Assembly: GCA_016868315.1 (NCBI GenBank) | Contig: VGHE01000004.1 | Span: 208,000-271,999 of the forward strand | Direction: 5' to 3' | DNA length: 64,000 nucleotides | From: Betaproteobacteria bacterium | GTDB lineage: Bacteria > Bdellovibrionota_B > Oligoflexia > Silvanigrellales > Silvanigrellaceae | Shown: positions 27,298 through 36,312 of the stretch, in pieces | How positions within the stretch are numbered: the first letter of the stretch is position 1 | Layout: the number at the start of each line of letters is the position of its first letter | Notes under the pieces: generated by a model | Told to the model about the DNA's origin: nothing | Seen by the model: only the letters and a program-made list of their open reading frames with translations | Databases searched by the model: none | Translations under genes and position numbers: made by a program

Positions 27298-27645
27298 ATG
27301 GCCAGCACGAACGATTCTACGCCTCGTCCGATATCCGTTGACGTTGACCCGAAAGACAGCCGTGAGGTTCAGGATTGGATTGCTTCGCTTGAAAATCTGA
27401 TGCGCTCTGTTGAGCGCTCGCCCATGGACGCAGAGCGTAAGGCAGAAATCCTTGTTCATATGGAATTCATCCGCGCCGAACTTGCTGCAGGACGTTGGCC
27501 TGATTCAGGAATGTCGGGATCGCCTGTCAACCAGCTGGCTCAAGATGTGGGTGAAGTCGAGCGTATTGCACAGGATTGGCAGATTCTCTCCATGCGTCTG
27601 GCACAGTGGATCAAGGCTATCTCAGACTCTCTGGGCGTCCGGTAA
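27298..27645 (+). CDS. Hypothetical 115-residue protein
   Basis: A small hydrophilic, probably helical protein without a signal peptide or membrane helix. Charged stretches around VQDWIASLENLMRSVERS and AERKAEILVHMEFIRAEL are amphipathic-helix-like. GGGAGAA precedes the ATG. It ends 6 bases before the disrupted CHASE2-cyclase gene and was probably cotranscribed with it. I do not recognise a family. Confidence 0.6.
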   Translation: MASTNDSTPRPISVDVDPKDSREVQDWIASLENLMRSVERSPMDAERKAEILVHMEFIRAELAAGRWPDSGMSGSPVNQLAQDVGEVERIAQDWQILSMRLAQWIKAISDSLGVR

Positions 27646-27651
27646 GTTCAA

Positions 27652-29039
27652 ATGGAGTGGTTCAGGAAATTCGCACGTTGGGAGCGGATACTTCCCGCTC
27701 TGCTGCTGAACGTCTTTTTCATCTTTTCAATCAGCGACGTTGGAGATGACTTTCGTTAAAGTGCCGTTGCGCCACTCGAATTTCGATTTCGCACCTGGGT
27801 TGGACAGGAGCCCGAGAAGCACCCAAAGCTAAAAGTCGTAATTTTCGGTGACCTTGCAAAGCGCGAACTTGGCATTCAGGAGCTCGTGCATCTCAATGTT
27901 TGGCAGCAGGTTTTGACCGATATTGCATCGCGAAAGCCGCGTGCCATTTATCTCGATAAATTTTTTAGTACGTACCGTGGTGACGCAGCTGATGTAAAAA
28001 ATTTCAGGGAATCCCTGCGTGCAGCACAAGCACCTGTCATCGCTGCCGCTGCACTTGGAGCGGCACCCGACAAGGCCAGTGTCGCGCTCGAGGAGCTCTT
28101 CAAATCCTGGTCTTTAGCCGGTGATGCGCAGTTGCCTGAGGCGTCAATCTCAACGTTGATTGGCCCTCATGTTGACATCATAGATGCATTTTCCGGGTTG
28201 GGTCATATCCGAGTTGAAGACTCCACAACTGCGGTGGAACCTGCCTGGAGAGTCAGGCAGTCACAGCGACTCTTGCCGCAGCTATCGCTTGCGGGTTCGG
28301 AAAATGTTGCTCTCCACCGGGGAGCAATCATCATTGATGGAAAAGAGATAGTACTCGACCGGCATGGACGCATTCCCGTTAATTTTCTGGAGCGTAGAAA
28401 AATCTTCAGTGGCTCCGTTTCCTTCTTGAATCTTGTCACCCCCACTGTGCGCAGCTCACCTTTGGGCTTGGTTGAGGGTGGACTGTATCATGCATCACTG
28501 CTCAACTCCCTGACAGCTGATCTCTCTCTGCGTCCGCTTCTTCAGAACCCCTGGATGTGGTTCTTGGCGCTGCTGACAGCGGCTGTGGCATCCGCACTTG
28601 CAGCACTTTTGTTTTCCCAACGGGTATCTATAGTACTCGTGCTCGTTGGCTCTTTAGGCCTCATTGTTGTTGGCTTGAGTAGTTTTGCTTGGTCGCGTTT
28701 GCTGTTTGATTGGCACATCTTGTTTGCGCTGTTTTTTATAAATGGAACTCTGTCATTGCTTGTCCGCGCTCTCTGCAAGTCACATTGATGTTCGTCGATG
28801 TTGAAGGTTTTTCACTGCGCACCAAGAATCTCGGTGATGGTTTGCTCTGTTATTTTGGATACAACATCGCAGCAAATAACCTTTCTGAGCAGCAGAGTCC
28901 ACAGAGCGCATCCACGAGCTGTCCACTCTGCTTCTGTCCCGCGTTTGACTTGGAATCTTGGAGAAAGCAAAGGTTTGATAAACGCATTTGTCGGCGGACG
29001 CTTTTTCTGCGAGCAGAAGGGGGAGCGAGGGAGTGTTTG
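27652..29039 (+). pseudogene. Decayed CHASE2-adenylate cyclase gene
   Basis: Fragments of a CHASE2 sensor/class III nucleotidyl cyclase lie in order. Codons from ATG 27652 encode a first membrane helix, then meet an in-frame TAA at 27757-27759. The same frame continues after it (PLEFRFRTWVGQEPEKHPK, VVIFGD...KPRAIYLDKFF) as a CHASE2 domain and three more helices, ending at 28788. A frameshift near 28780 then leads into VTLMFVDVEGFS, the cyclase start motif, joined directly to LGDGLLCYFGYN, which normally lies about 40 residues later. The rest is scrambled across frames. So there is at least one nonsense mutation, one frameshift and one internal deletion. The part from 27886 is open for 300 codons. 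Confidence 0.8.
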
Positions 29040-29555
29040 ATGAATGCTTTACGCAGTGATCTGCTCATGGGTCTTAAAATTTTGGTCGTGGATGATGCAC
29101 CGGACAATCGACTCCTGGTCTCAAGATTTTTATCTTTGGCCGGTGCTTCAGTGGAAGTGTCCGATAACGCCGTCGATGGTATTGCCGCGGCACTGCAAGG
29201 GCATTTCGATCTTGTTCTTATGGATATTCAAATGCCCTCGATGGATGGTTACGAGGCAATTCAGCGTTTGCGCCGGCTGAACTACAAGGTGCCCGTGGTT
29301 GCACTGACTGCTCACGCTATGACCTCTGATCGCAGTCGATGTCTGGCTTCGGGATTCAATGCTTATCTTCCGAAGCCCATTGCGCACGCGCAGCTTGTTG
29401 CGACAGTTTACGAATGTGTTCGTGCTGGTCGAGCAAGCCAAGCTGATACTATTCCGACCGTAGGCACTCAGCCGGATCAAGTTTCGCAGCCCGAGACGCA
29501 GGAAGTGAACCAAAACCAAGTCCACACAACAGACTCAAGAATAGACCTGCAATAA
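29040..29555 (+). CDS. Response-regulator receiver (CheY-like) protein
   Basis: A 171-residue protein with one receiver domain: acidic pair Asp18-Asp19, phosphoacceptor Asp62 (LVLMDIQMP), Thr90 and Lys112 (LPKP). The type resembles receivers at the end of hybrid histidine kinases. There is no DNA-binding output domain; the last ~45 residues are a polar Gln/Thr-rich tail. GAGGGAG precedes the ATG at 29040. It follows the cyclase relic in the same frame as its last fragment. The tail overlaps the macB 3' end on the opposite strand by 107 bases. No kinase is nearby. Confidence 0.8.
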   Translation: MNALRSDLLMGLKILVVDDAPDNRLLVSRFLSLAGASVEVSDNAVDGIAAALQGHFDLVLMDIQMPSMDGYEAIQRLRRLNYKVPVVALTAHAMTSDRSRCLASGFNAYLPKPIAHAQLVATVYECVRAGRASQADTIPTVGTQPDQVSQPETQEVNQNQVHTTDSRIDLQ

Positions 29556-31515
29556 GCCCAACGGGTGCAAAAACCCAACGAAACTCTTTGAGCATTGGTA
29601 CGAAAAGGCTGACACACAGCGAGAAGAGATTGTTCACAAGAAGACCACAAACGACCGCAACCATTCCTGCAATGACACACAACAAAGATGCCTCGGTGAG
29701 GATATAGCTGCGGATGTGACCTTGGTTGGCTCCCAGGCTCTTCATCACTCCAATCTCACGTGTTCTTTCGGCAACCGTCACGAGCATCATGTTCATGATG
29801 CCAACACCACCGACGAATAAACATAGAAGTCCGATGAAACCAACAATGGTTTGCACTATCCGCAGAAACCCTCGTACTCGTTCAAGGATGTCCGCTGGCA
29901 CCGAGCTTGCGAAAGTCAAACGCCCACCCGAACGTAGGCTGAGAAAGTTTGAAATTTCAGTGGCAAGATTTTTTGTGTCCACGCCTGGGTGGGGCAGGAC
30001 GCTGAACCAGCGGTAAACCGTAGGTCCCATGCGAGCTAGTAGGGATTGATTCGGAACGTAGAGAACGTCGTTTGCATCGCGGTTTCCGAATGACGTGTCA
30101 CGTTTTTTGAGCACGCCAATGACTGTAAAGGTGGCAAGCGTGTCGCAGTTATCGACCACGACCCTCTGTCCGACCGGAAAATTCCTCTCGCGGCGACGTG
30201 GGTCGGCTTTGGCGAAGAGTTGGTCGATTGTGTCTGAGCCAAGAATAGCAACGGCAGACTGTGCGCTGAATTCCTGGCGACCAGGCAGGCGTCCCACGCT
30301 CAAAGGTGTATCCATTTCAATGAATTCTTCCAGATCGGAAACACCGACGAGCCGGCTGCGGAATCCTCCACTCTCGGTTTTGATTTGACAGGTGCTGCTG
30401 CGCAAGAAGGGGCGCACGATGCCTTTCCTTTCGAACATCTGTGCTAATTTTGGAAATTCAGCTTCGGCATCTAAGCCTGCCCAACTGGAATTTCGGTGCC
30501 CATGTGGACCGGTGCGATCTTCATCATAATAGATATATGCCTTGCGCACGGAACTGGTAAAAAACAATTTGTTAAATGAGTTTTCCACGATCTCACCAAG
30601 ACCGTCGATGACAATCAAACTCAAGATCCCCATGAACAGCCCGAGGCCGGTAAGAACACTGCGTGTACGGTTGGTTGCAAGACTGCGCCTGGCAAGCAGC
30701 ACGCTGGTGCGCAACAGTCCCATAAAGCGCTGAACCGAGGGCGCTGCATGTTTCTCCGACTTTATTGAGTTGGTTGAAGATTGAGCGCGCTGGGGAGAAG
30801 GCTTCTGACCTATGCTTCCCGCCTTTGACTCGTCGGAGCTGATGTGTCCATCTCTGAGGCTCACAATACGTTGAGCTTGCTGTGCCACACCAGGATCGTG
30901 AGTGATGACAACAATCGTGCGTCCTTCGGCATTTAACTCTTTGAGGATGGACATGACCTCTTTGGAGCTCCTGGAATCGAGAGCTCCGGTGGGCTCATCG
31001 GCGAGCAGCATCATGGGGTCGAGAATGAGGGCACGGCAAAGAGCAACTCTCTGTTTCTGTCCGCCTGAGAGTTCGTTTGGAAAGCGTGCGGCGAGATCTT
31101 GAAGTCCAAAGCGCCCCAGCAGTGCGATAGCTTTCGCTTCCCAAAAACCGGGAGAGTGATTCTGCTCTGGCAAGAATGTCGTGGGAAGAAGGATGTTTTC
31201 AAGCACGGTGAGACGGCTAACGAGTGCGAAGCTCTGGAACACAAAACCAAGGGATGTATTCCTCAACTGTGCCAGTTGAATCTCGTCGAGTATGTCGAGT
31301 GTCTTTCCAAAAACGCTTTGTGTTCCTGAGGTCGGATGTGCCAGGAGTCCGAGGAGGTTCAAGAGTGTGGATTTCCCCGAGCCGGATGGTCCAATAATAG
31401 CGATGAATTCACCTGATGAGACGGAAAGGTTGATATCCCTCAGTGCGACAAATGAGCGCTCTGCAGTCTTGTATTCAAATGAAACCTGCTCGAGCTGCAG
31501 AAGTGGCGCGCTCAT
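29449..31515 (-). CDS. macB: MacB-type ABC exporter, ATPase-permease fusion (distal copy)
   Basis: A 688-residue protein. The N-terminal ATPase has Walker A GPSGSGKS, signature LSGGQKQRVALCRA and Walker B leading to DEPTGALDS. A helix follows, then a periplasmic MacB core, then three C-terminal helices with the EIGVMKSLGA motif. MacB works with MacA and TolC to push substrates (peptides, toxins, siderophores or antibiotics) out of the periplasm without itself spanning the outer membrane. Its ATG overlaps the tolC-like stop by ATGA. It is last in the minus-strand operon. Confidence 0.9.
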   Translation of the reverse strand: MSAPLLQLEQVSFEYKTAERSFVALRDINLSVSSGEFIAIIGPSGSGKSTLLNLLGLLAHPTSGTQSVFGKTLDILDEIQLAQLRNTSLGFVFQSFALVSRLTVLENILLPTTFLPEQNHSPGFWEAKAIALLGRFGLQDLAARFPNELSGGQKQRVALCRALILDPMMLLADEPTGALDSRSSKEVMSILKELNAEGRTIVVITHDPGVAQQAQRIVSLRDGHISSDESKAGSIGQKPSPQRAQSSTNSIKSEKHAAPSVQRFMGLLRTSVLLARRSLATNRTRSVLTGLGLFMGILSLIVIDGLGEIVENSFNKLFFTSSVRKAYIYYDEDRTGPHGHRNSSWAGLDAEAEFPKLAQMFERKGIVRPFLRSSTCQIKTESGGFRSRLVGVSDLEEFIEMDTPLSVGRLPGRQEFSAQSAVAILGSDTIDQLFAKADPRRRERNFPVGQRVVVDNCDTLATFTVIGVLKKRDTSFGNRDANDVLYVPNQSLLARMGPTVYRWFSVLPHPGVDTKNLATEISNFLSLRSGGRLTFASSVPADILERVRGFLRIVQTIVGFIGLLCLFVGGVGIMNMMLVTVAERTREIGVMKSLGANQGHIRSYILTEASLLCVIAGMVAVVCGLLVNNLFSLCVSLFVPMLKEFRWVFAPVGLIAGLFLSLLCGLGFGSLPASRAAKLDPAECLRSE

Positions 31516-32918
31516 GGTTGAGCCGCCGAAGACGAATTCGGAGGGAGATTCCACAGTGTGCTCAGTCCCATCTCCGCGCGCAGCAGACTTTCTTCATTTG
31601 CAAGTGTCACAAGGAGTTTGCGGTCGCGATCGAGATCCTGTTGCGAGAGGATGAGACGATCGAGGGGGAGTTCCCCTGCTTCAAAAAGGCGCTGATTCTG
31701 TTCGCGGATTTTAGAGGTTGCCCCAACAAGCTTGGCCGTTACATTTTGGCGATCAACGACAATTCTCAACCTCTCGATTGAGCCCGTGAATGCAAGCGCA
31801 AGCTCTCGCTGCGTCTTTGTTTCAGTTTGCTTTGCTGTCATCAAACGCTGCAGTGCTTCATCAACCATCCCAAAGGTGATGGGTGGGTTTAATTGAAGCG
31901 ATCCATTTAACGCTACCGACCACTGCTGTGTTCTGTCGGAGTTCTGAGTGTTGGCCGATAAAGATTGGGCTGCGCCGAGTTGCCTCGACTCTGAGAATCC
32001 TACCGACGCATCGATGCTTGGTGTGAGTCTTCCAGAGCGCGTCCTTCCAAGTTCTTGCTCAGCAATTTTCGTTTCTGTTTGAGCCAGCAGCCAGAGCAAG
32101 CTTTGTGGAGCCTGTGCATCAACAAGTTGTGTCGTTGGAATTGAGAGCACGTTATTCGAAACTCGGATGAGTGCCTCGAGTGCTTTGCTTTTGGCACCAA
32201 CACTGTTGCGGACCCCATAGGTGAGAAAGCTTATTTGTGTGAGTTGACCGAGATTGCTTTTGTTGCGCTGCACCTCTTCAGAGGTTCTGAGCACTTCGCG
32301 CTCTGACTCAAGAAGTTCACGTTTGCCCAAAAAGCCACTTGCTGCCTTGCGTTTCGCCAATTGGTTGAGCTGTTGCGCCTGCTGGTGCGCTTCTTCAGAG
32401 AATTTGACAAGTTCCGTATGGAATTGAATTTGTATCGTATCGAGTATCCATTGCTTCACTGCGCTCTTCCAAGAAATCTGATGGCGCAGCTGAGCCGCAG
32501 TTTCGCTCAGCCGCAGTCCCTCACTTCTCTTGAGGTCAGTGCCTCCTGAGAAGAGATTCTGCTTTAAACTGACACCGTACTGTAGGTAAGTTTGCGGTGA
32601 GCCGCGGTTGATTTCGTTCTCGTTGGCCAGAGATTTTTTTTGGCTCCGATCAATGCCACTCTGCAGGGCGAGAACAGGGAGCCATCTTTGTGACTGAGCT
32701 TTGCGCGCCGCATCGGCTTCAAGTGTTCGTCCGTAGGCCGGATCGGCCGCAAGAAAATGCCTGTATACACCTTCAATTTCTTCTCGCAGTGGAAGGAGTT
32801 CTGCAGGCAGCTGAACCAGCTCCTGAGGAAGTGTTTCAGCTGCTAAGGCTCTTGCCGGGAGTGTCCAGCTTCCACAAACGAGTGCCAATGCGGAACACAG
32901 ACGCAATGCAGAGATCAT
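31512..32918 (-). CDS. TolC-type outer-membrane efflux protein
   Basis: A 468-residue exported protein with signal peptide (LRLCSALALVCGSWTLPARALA). Two long helical repeats are rich in Gln/Ala/Leu/Glu heptads, the pattern of TolC-family channel proteins. Strand regions such as YLQYGVSLKQNLFSGG and a matching one in the second half (WSVALNGSLQLNPPITFG) agree. The ATG at 32918 has AGGAG inside the end of the upstream macB. It would give the outer-membrane duct for one or both MacB pumps. Confidence 0.85.
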   Translation of the reverse strand: MISALRLCSALALVCGSWTLPARALAAETLPQELVQLPAELLPLREEIEGVYRHFLAADPAYGRTLEADAARKAQSQRWLPVLALQSGIDRSQKKSLANENEINRGSPQTYLQYGVSLKQNLFSGGTDLKRSEGLRLSETAAQLRHQISWKSAVKQWILDTIQIQFHTELVKFSEEAHQQAQQLNQLAKRKAASGFLGKRELLESEREVLRTSEEVQRNKSNLGQLTQISFLTYGVRNSVGAKSKALEALIRVSNNVLSIPTTQLVDAQAPQSLLWLLAQTETKIAEQELGRTRSGRLTPSIDASVGFSESRQLGAAQSLSANTQNSDRTQQWSVALNGSLQLNPPITFGMVDEALQRLMTAKQTETKTQRELALAFTGSIERLRIVVDRQNVTAKLVGATSKIREQNQRLFEAGELPLDRLILSQQDLDRDRKLLVTLANEESLLRAEMGLSTLWNLPPNSSSAAQP

Positions 32919-32925
32919 TTTTACT

Positions 32926-34998
32926 TTACTCCTGTTTAAGCGCATCAACAATTTGGAGATCTGCTGCACGGCGTGCGGGCCAAGTTCCAAAGACAAGGCC
33001 AGCGCCGAGGCTGACGACCAGCGCTGCCACGAGCGCAAAAGGTTCGATTCCGAATGTCAGTGATACAGCGCGGGGTAGCACTGATTTGGCTATCTGCAGC
33101 GCCACTGCACTCACTGCGATTCCAAAGACTATGCCGAGCAGGCCGCTCAGAAAGCAGAGACCCACAGACTCCAAGAGGAATTGCCTGCGGACGTCACGAT
33201 TGCGAGCTCCGACAGCTTTGCGGATACCAATCTCTTGAATGCGTTCGTGGACATTGACGAGCATGATGTTCATGACCCCGATTCCACCAATCAGCGTGCA
33301 GAGTCCGCCAATAACAAGCGTTAGTCCGAGTAGAATTCCCATCATGAGATTGAACTTTTCCAGCTCTTGCTCGAATGAAAAGAAGCGTAGAGGGAATCGG
33401 TTGCCCGTCATCAGTTTGAGCTTATTGACGATGTATTGAGCGAACCAAGTCGGACTCATGTCTGGATGGGGGACGGCGACAAACCGGGTGTTGTAGACCC
33501 GGGCTCCACCCGAAATCAGCGTGGAGGTTGGGACGTAAAGGGAGCTGTTGATTTCGGGATTGAACAACGAATCCTGAGGTTCAAGAATTCCAATGATTTT
33601 GAGAATACCTTCGAACTCACAGCCTCTGATACGTACTGTTTGTCCTAGGATCAGGCTTGAACCCGCGGCAGAGTTGCGTGTAGATTTCGGAAAGAGTTTA
33701 TTGACTGCATCACTCCCCAAGAGTGCAATGCGTGGCGCGGGAACAGCCTCATATTCGTGAGGTAATGGCATGCGGCCTAAAGAAATACGCAAAGCGTTTT
33801 CCTCGACTTCACGCAAAGAATTTATTCCAGTCAGGTTGCCTTGATAATTACCCTCAGGCGAAAGTATCGCGCACCCCGATGCATCGATTGTGGGATCGAG
33901 ACGTCCATATTTGACAATCTGTTGGTTGATTCGTGGCAGGTCTTCCGTCACGTGAAGGCCTTGCCAGCGTGGTGCGCCGGTTCGTTCAGCCTGCCGCCAG
34001 TCAAAACTTACAAAAGATTTTCGTGCGCCTTGTGTCTCAAAGAACTCACGAAAGACATCTTGTACCTTGCCAGTGAGTGTTAGCATGATGAAGACACTCG
34101 CCACTCCGAGCAGAAGTCCCGTCATGGTCAGCAGTGTGCGCAAGCGTTGTGATTTTAGAGCCTGAAGAGTCGGCAGGAAAAACAGGCGCACATTGGCTTT
34201 CAAGAAATTCAAGGTTGCGTTTAAGAAACCCTGAGTCAATTCATGAGATGACGTCGAGCTCCCAGATTGTTCGAGCTTGCGCGGAGCTGCTGGCGAGTCA
34301 GAGCGACGCTCGTCGGAGACAATCACACCGTCTGCGATTTGGATTATGCGTTGTGCCCGGGCAGCGACCTCTGGGTCGTGGGTAATGACGACAACAGTGT
34401 GCCCTTGCTGATTCAGTGCAACAAGTGTGCCAAGCACCTCGGCTGCTGTCGCGCTATCGAGAGCACCCGTTGGCTCATCGCACATCAACACCTCGGGCCG
34501 CATGATCAGTGCACGACACATTGCCACGCGCTGACATTGTCCTCCAGAGAGCTGCGAAGGCCGTTTGTCTGCCTGCTCACTCAGGCCAAAACGTTGCATC
34601 AAATCCTGCGCTCGTTCGTTCCATTGTTGTAAACTTAAGCCAGAGCGTGCGTACTCCGTCGGGAGTAAAATATTTTCTCTGACAGTGAGCTGCGGAAGGA
34701 GAAAAAATTGTTGAAACAGGAAGCCAACAGATTTGTTTCTGCGTTCAGATTTTTCATTGACATCGAGGCGAGTGGAAGTTTCGCCTGTCATGCTAAGCGT
34801 TCCCGTGCCAGGGTCAGACATGAGCCCGAGCAGATGCATGAGAGTTGATTTGCCCGAGCCACTGGCACCAATAATGGCGACGAATTCGCCTTTCTCAATG
34901 CGCAGGTTGATACCACGCAGAGCTGTGTAGGGGGGTGCCTTAAGAGCCTGATAAGTGTAGCTCACATCATTCAGCTCATAGAGCGGCGGACGTGGCAT
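32926..34998 (-). CDS. macB: MacB-type ABC exporter, ATPase-permease fusion (proximal copy)
   Basis: A 690-residue protein, paralogous to the copy at 29449. ATPase motifs: GASGSGKS, LSGGQCQRVAMCRA and DEPTGALDS. C-terminal FtsX-like permease has EIGIRKAVGA and ends PARRAADLQIVDALKQE. The two copies have the same domain order but differ widely in the periplasmic part. It starts 16 bases after macA, so it may be the primary partner of that adaptor. Confidence 0.9.
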   Translation of the reverse strand: MPRPPLYELNDVSYTYQALKAPPYTALRGINLRIEKGEFVAIIGASGSGKSTLMHLLGLMSDPGTGTLSMTGETSTRLDVNEKSERRNKSVGFLFQQFFLLPQLTVRENILLPTEYARSGLSLQQWNERAQDLMQRFGLSEQADKRPSQLSGGQCQRVAMCRALIMRPEVLMCDEPTGALDSATAAEVLGTLVALNQQGHTVVVITHDPEVAARAQRIIQIADGVIVSDERRSDSPAAPRKLEQSGSSTSSHELTQGFLNATLNFLKANVRLFFLPTLQALKSQRLRTLLTMTGLLLGVASVFIMLTLTGKVQDVFREFFETQGARKSFVSFDWRQAERTGAPRWQGLHVTEDLPRINQQIVKYGRLDPTIDASGCAILSPEGNYQGNLTGINSLREVEENALRISLGRMPLPHEYEAVPAPRIALLGSDAVNKLFPKSTRNSAAGSSLILGQTVRIRGCEFEGILKIIGILEPQDSLFNPEINSSLYVPTSTLISGGARVYNTRFVAVPHPDMSPTWFAQYIVNKLKLMTGNRFPLRFFSFEQELEKFNLMMGILLGLTLVIGGLCTLIGGIGVMNIMLVNVHERIQEIGIRKAVGARNRDVRRQFLLESVGLCFLSGLLGIVFGIAVSAVALQIAKSVLPRAVSLTFGIEPFALVAALVVSLGAGLVFGTWPARRAADLQIVDALKQE

Positions 34999-35014
34999 AG
35001 CTACAGCACCTCAC

Positions 35015-36256
35015 TTAGCGTGGATTGTCGGCACGTTGATTCTGGGGCGCAGCTTTTTCTCCGAGTTTGCCCTCTGCGAGGAGCTTGAGATCGAGTTTTG
35101 CAAAGTCGATTTCAAGCACAGCATCGCCCTCTTTTAACTCGTCGCCTGCAAGTTCAACCCATAGGTCGGTGACAAGCCCGGCTTTAACTTTTTCGAATCG
35201 TGGTGATTCCGAAGCGGAGGAACGCGGGCGTTCGACAACAGAGTGACCATTGAGAGTTGCTACTGCATTGGCGGGAAGTGAGAGGACGTTCTTGTTCTCT
35301 GCAACCACAAGCTCAATGCTGGCATTCATCTGTGCACGCACGTCACGGTCTGGATTTTGGATGAGGATATCGGTGACGAAGTAGGTGAAGCCGCCTGTTT
35401 TGTCTTCCACGCCTTGCTGGCTGATGCGATTGACGACGCCGTCGTAGTGCTTCTGTGGGAATGCATCAAGCTTGATGCGAACTGCTTGTCCGGTTTTTAC
35501 AACTCCGAGGTCAGCTTCGAGGATACGCGATCGTACCATCATTTTTTCCGTGTCGGAGATAATCAAAACTTCACGCCCTGTCGCTTCAGCACTTTCCGCG
35601 GTCGCCATGACACTCTCACCCACAGCTTTGTTGAGAAAAGTGATAACCCCTTGCCTGGGGGCTTTGACAAAAATCATCGACAAGCGACCGTCTTGGGATT
35701 TTCTCTTGTCGATAGTCTTGCCCGTTTTTAGTCCCAGAGCTTCTTCGAGAAGGGAGAGTTGTTGACGCGCAGTTTCGTATGAAAGCTTGGCACGATAATA
35801 GTCGTTTTCTGCTTTTTCGTTTTCGGATTGCGAGAAGAGATCGCGTACGTTTTTTCGGCGGTCGAGATTCTCCTCGGCGGCCTGCATTTCGAGACGAGTA
35901 CGTTGCACTTCGGCTTGTCTCGATTCGAGTTCCTTCTGGCCGGAGGAGTCCTGCAGCACAGCGAACAGCACCTGACTTTCCCTGACCGTTTGCCCCTCTT
36001 GGACGAGAACCTGGCGGAGTTGTCCGGATACAGGTGAATAAACCGCGATGGCGCTCGCAGGAAGAACCTTACCTGTGAGAAGCAGATCACGGCGCACGTC
36101 ACGGCGCTCGACCTTGACAGTGCGCTTGGCTTGTTGGGCTTCAAATTTAATCGCGCGGTTGTATCTTGAAAATGAGATACCTCCGGCGATCAACAGCGCC
36201 GCAGCGCACGCAACAAGAAATCGGGACGTTTTGTAAAAGGGCTTATCCAACTTCAT
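35015..36256 (-). CDS. macA: MacA-type periplasmic adaptor protein
   Basis: A 413-residue membrane-fusion protein. It has an N-terminal membrane anchor (about 12-28, FLVACAAALLIAGGISF), a lipoyl half-motif (YSPVSGQLRQVLVQEGQTV), a coiled-coil hairpin (about 105-190), the second lipoyl half (VKAPRQGVITFLNKAVGESV) and beta-barrel domains. MacA joins MacB to TolC and stimulates the ATPase. It lies between the serine hydrolase and macB. No lipobox is visible. Confidence 0.9.
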   Translation of the reverse strand: MKLDKPFYKTSRFLVACAAALLIAGGISFSRYNRAIKFEAQQAKRTVKVERRDVRRDLLLTGKVLPASAIAVYSPVSGQLRQVLVQEGQTVRESQVLFAVLQDSSGQKELESRQAEVQRTRLEMQAAEENLDRRKNVRDLFSQSENEKAENDYYRAKLSYETARQQLSLLEEALGLKTGKTIDKRKSQDGRLSMIFVKAPRQGVITFLNKAVGESVMATAESAEATGREVLIISDTEKMMVRSRILEADLGVVKTGQAVRIKLDAFPQKHYDGVVNRISQQGVEDKTGGFTYFVTDILIQNPDRDVRAQMNASIELVVAENKNVLSLPANAVATLNGHSVVERPRSSASESPRFEKVKAGLVTDLWVELAGDELKEGDAVLEIDFAKLDLKLLAEGKLGEKAAPQNQRADNPR

Positions 36257-36312
36257 TGGTTTCGACGACCTCTTTGTCTGTGTTGACGTCGGGGGCGGAC
36301 GCTAGCATGTCT

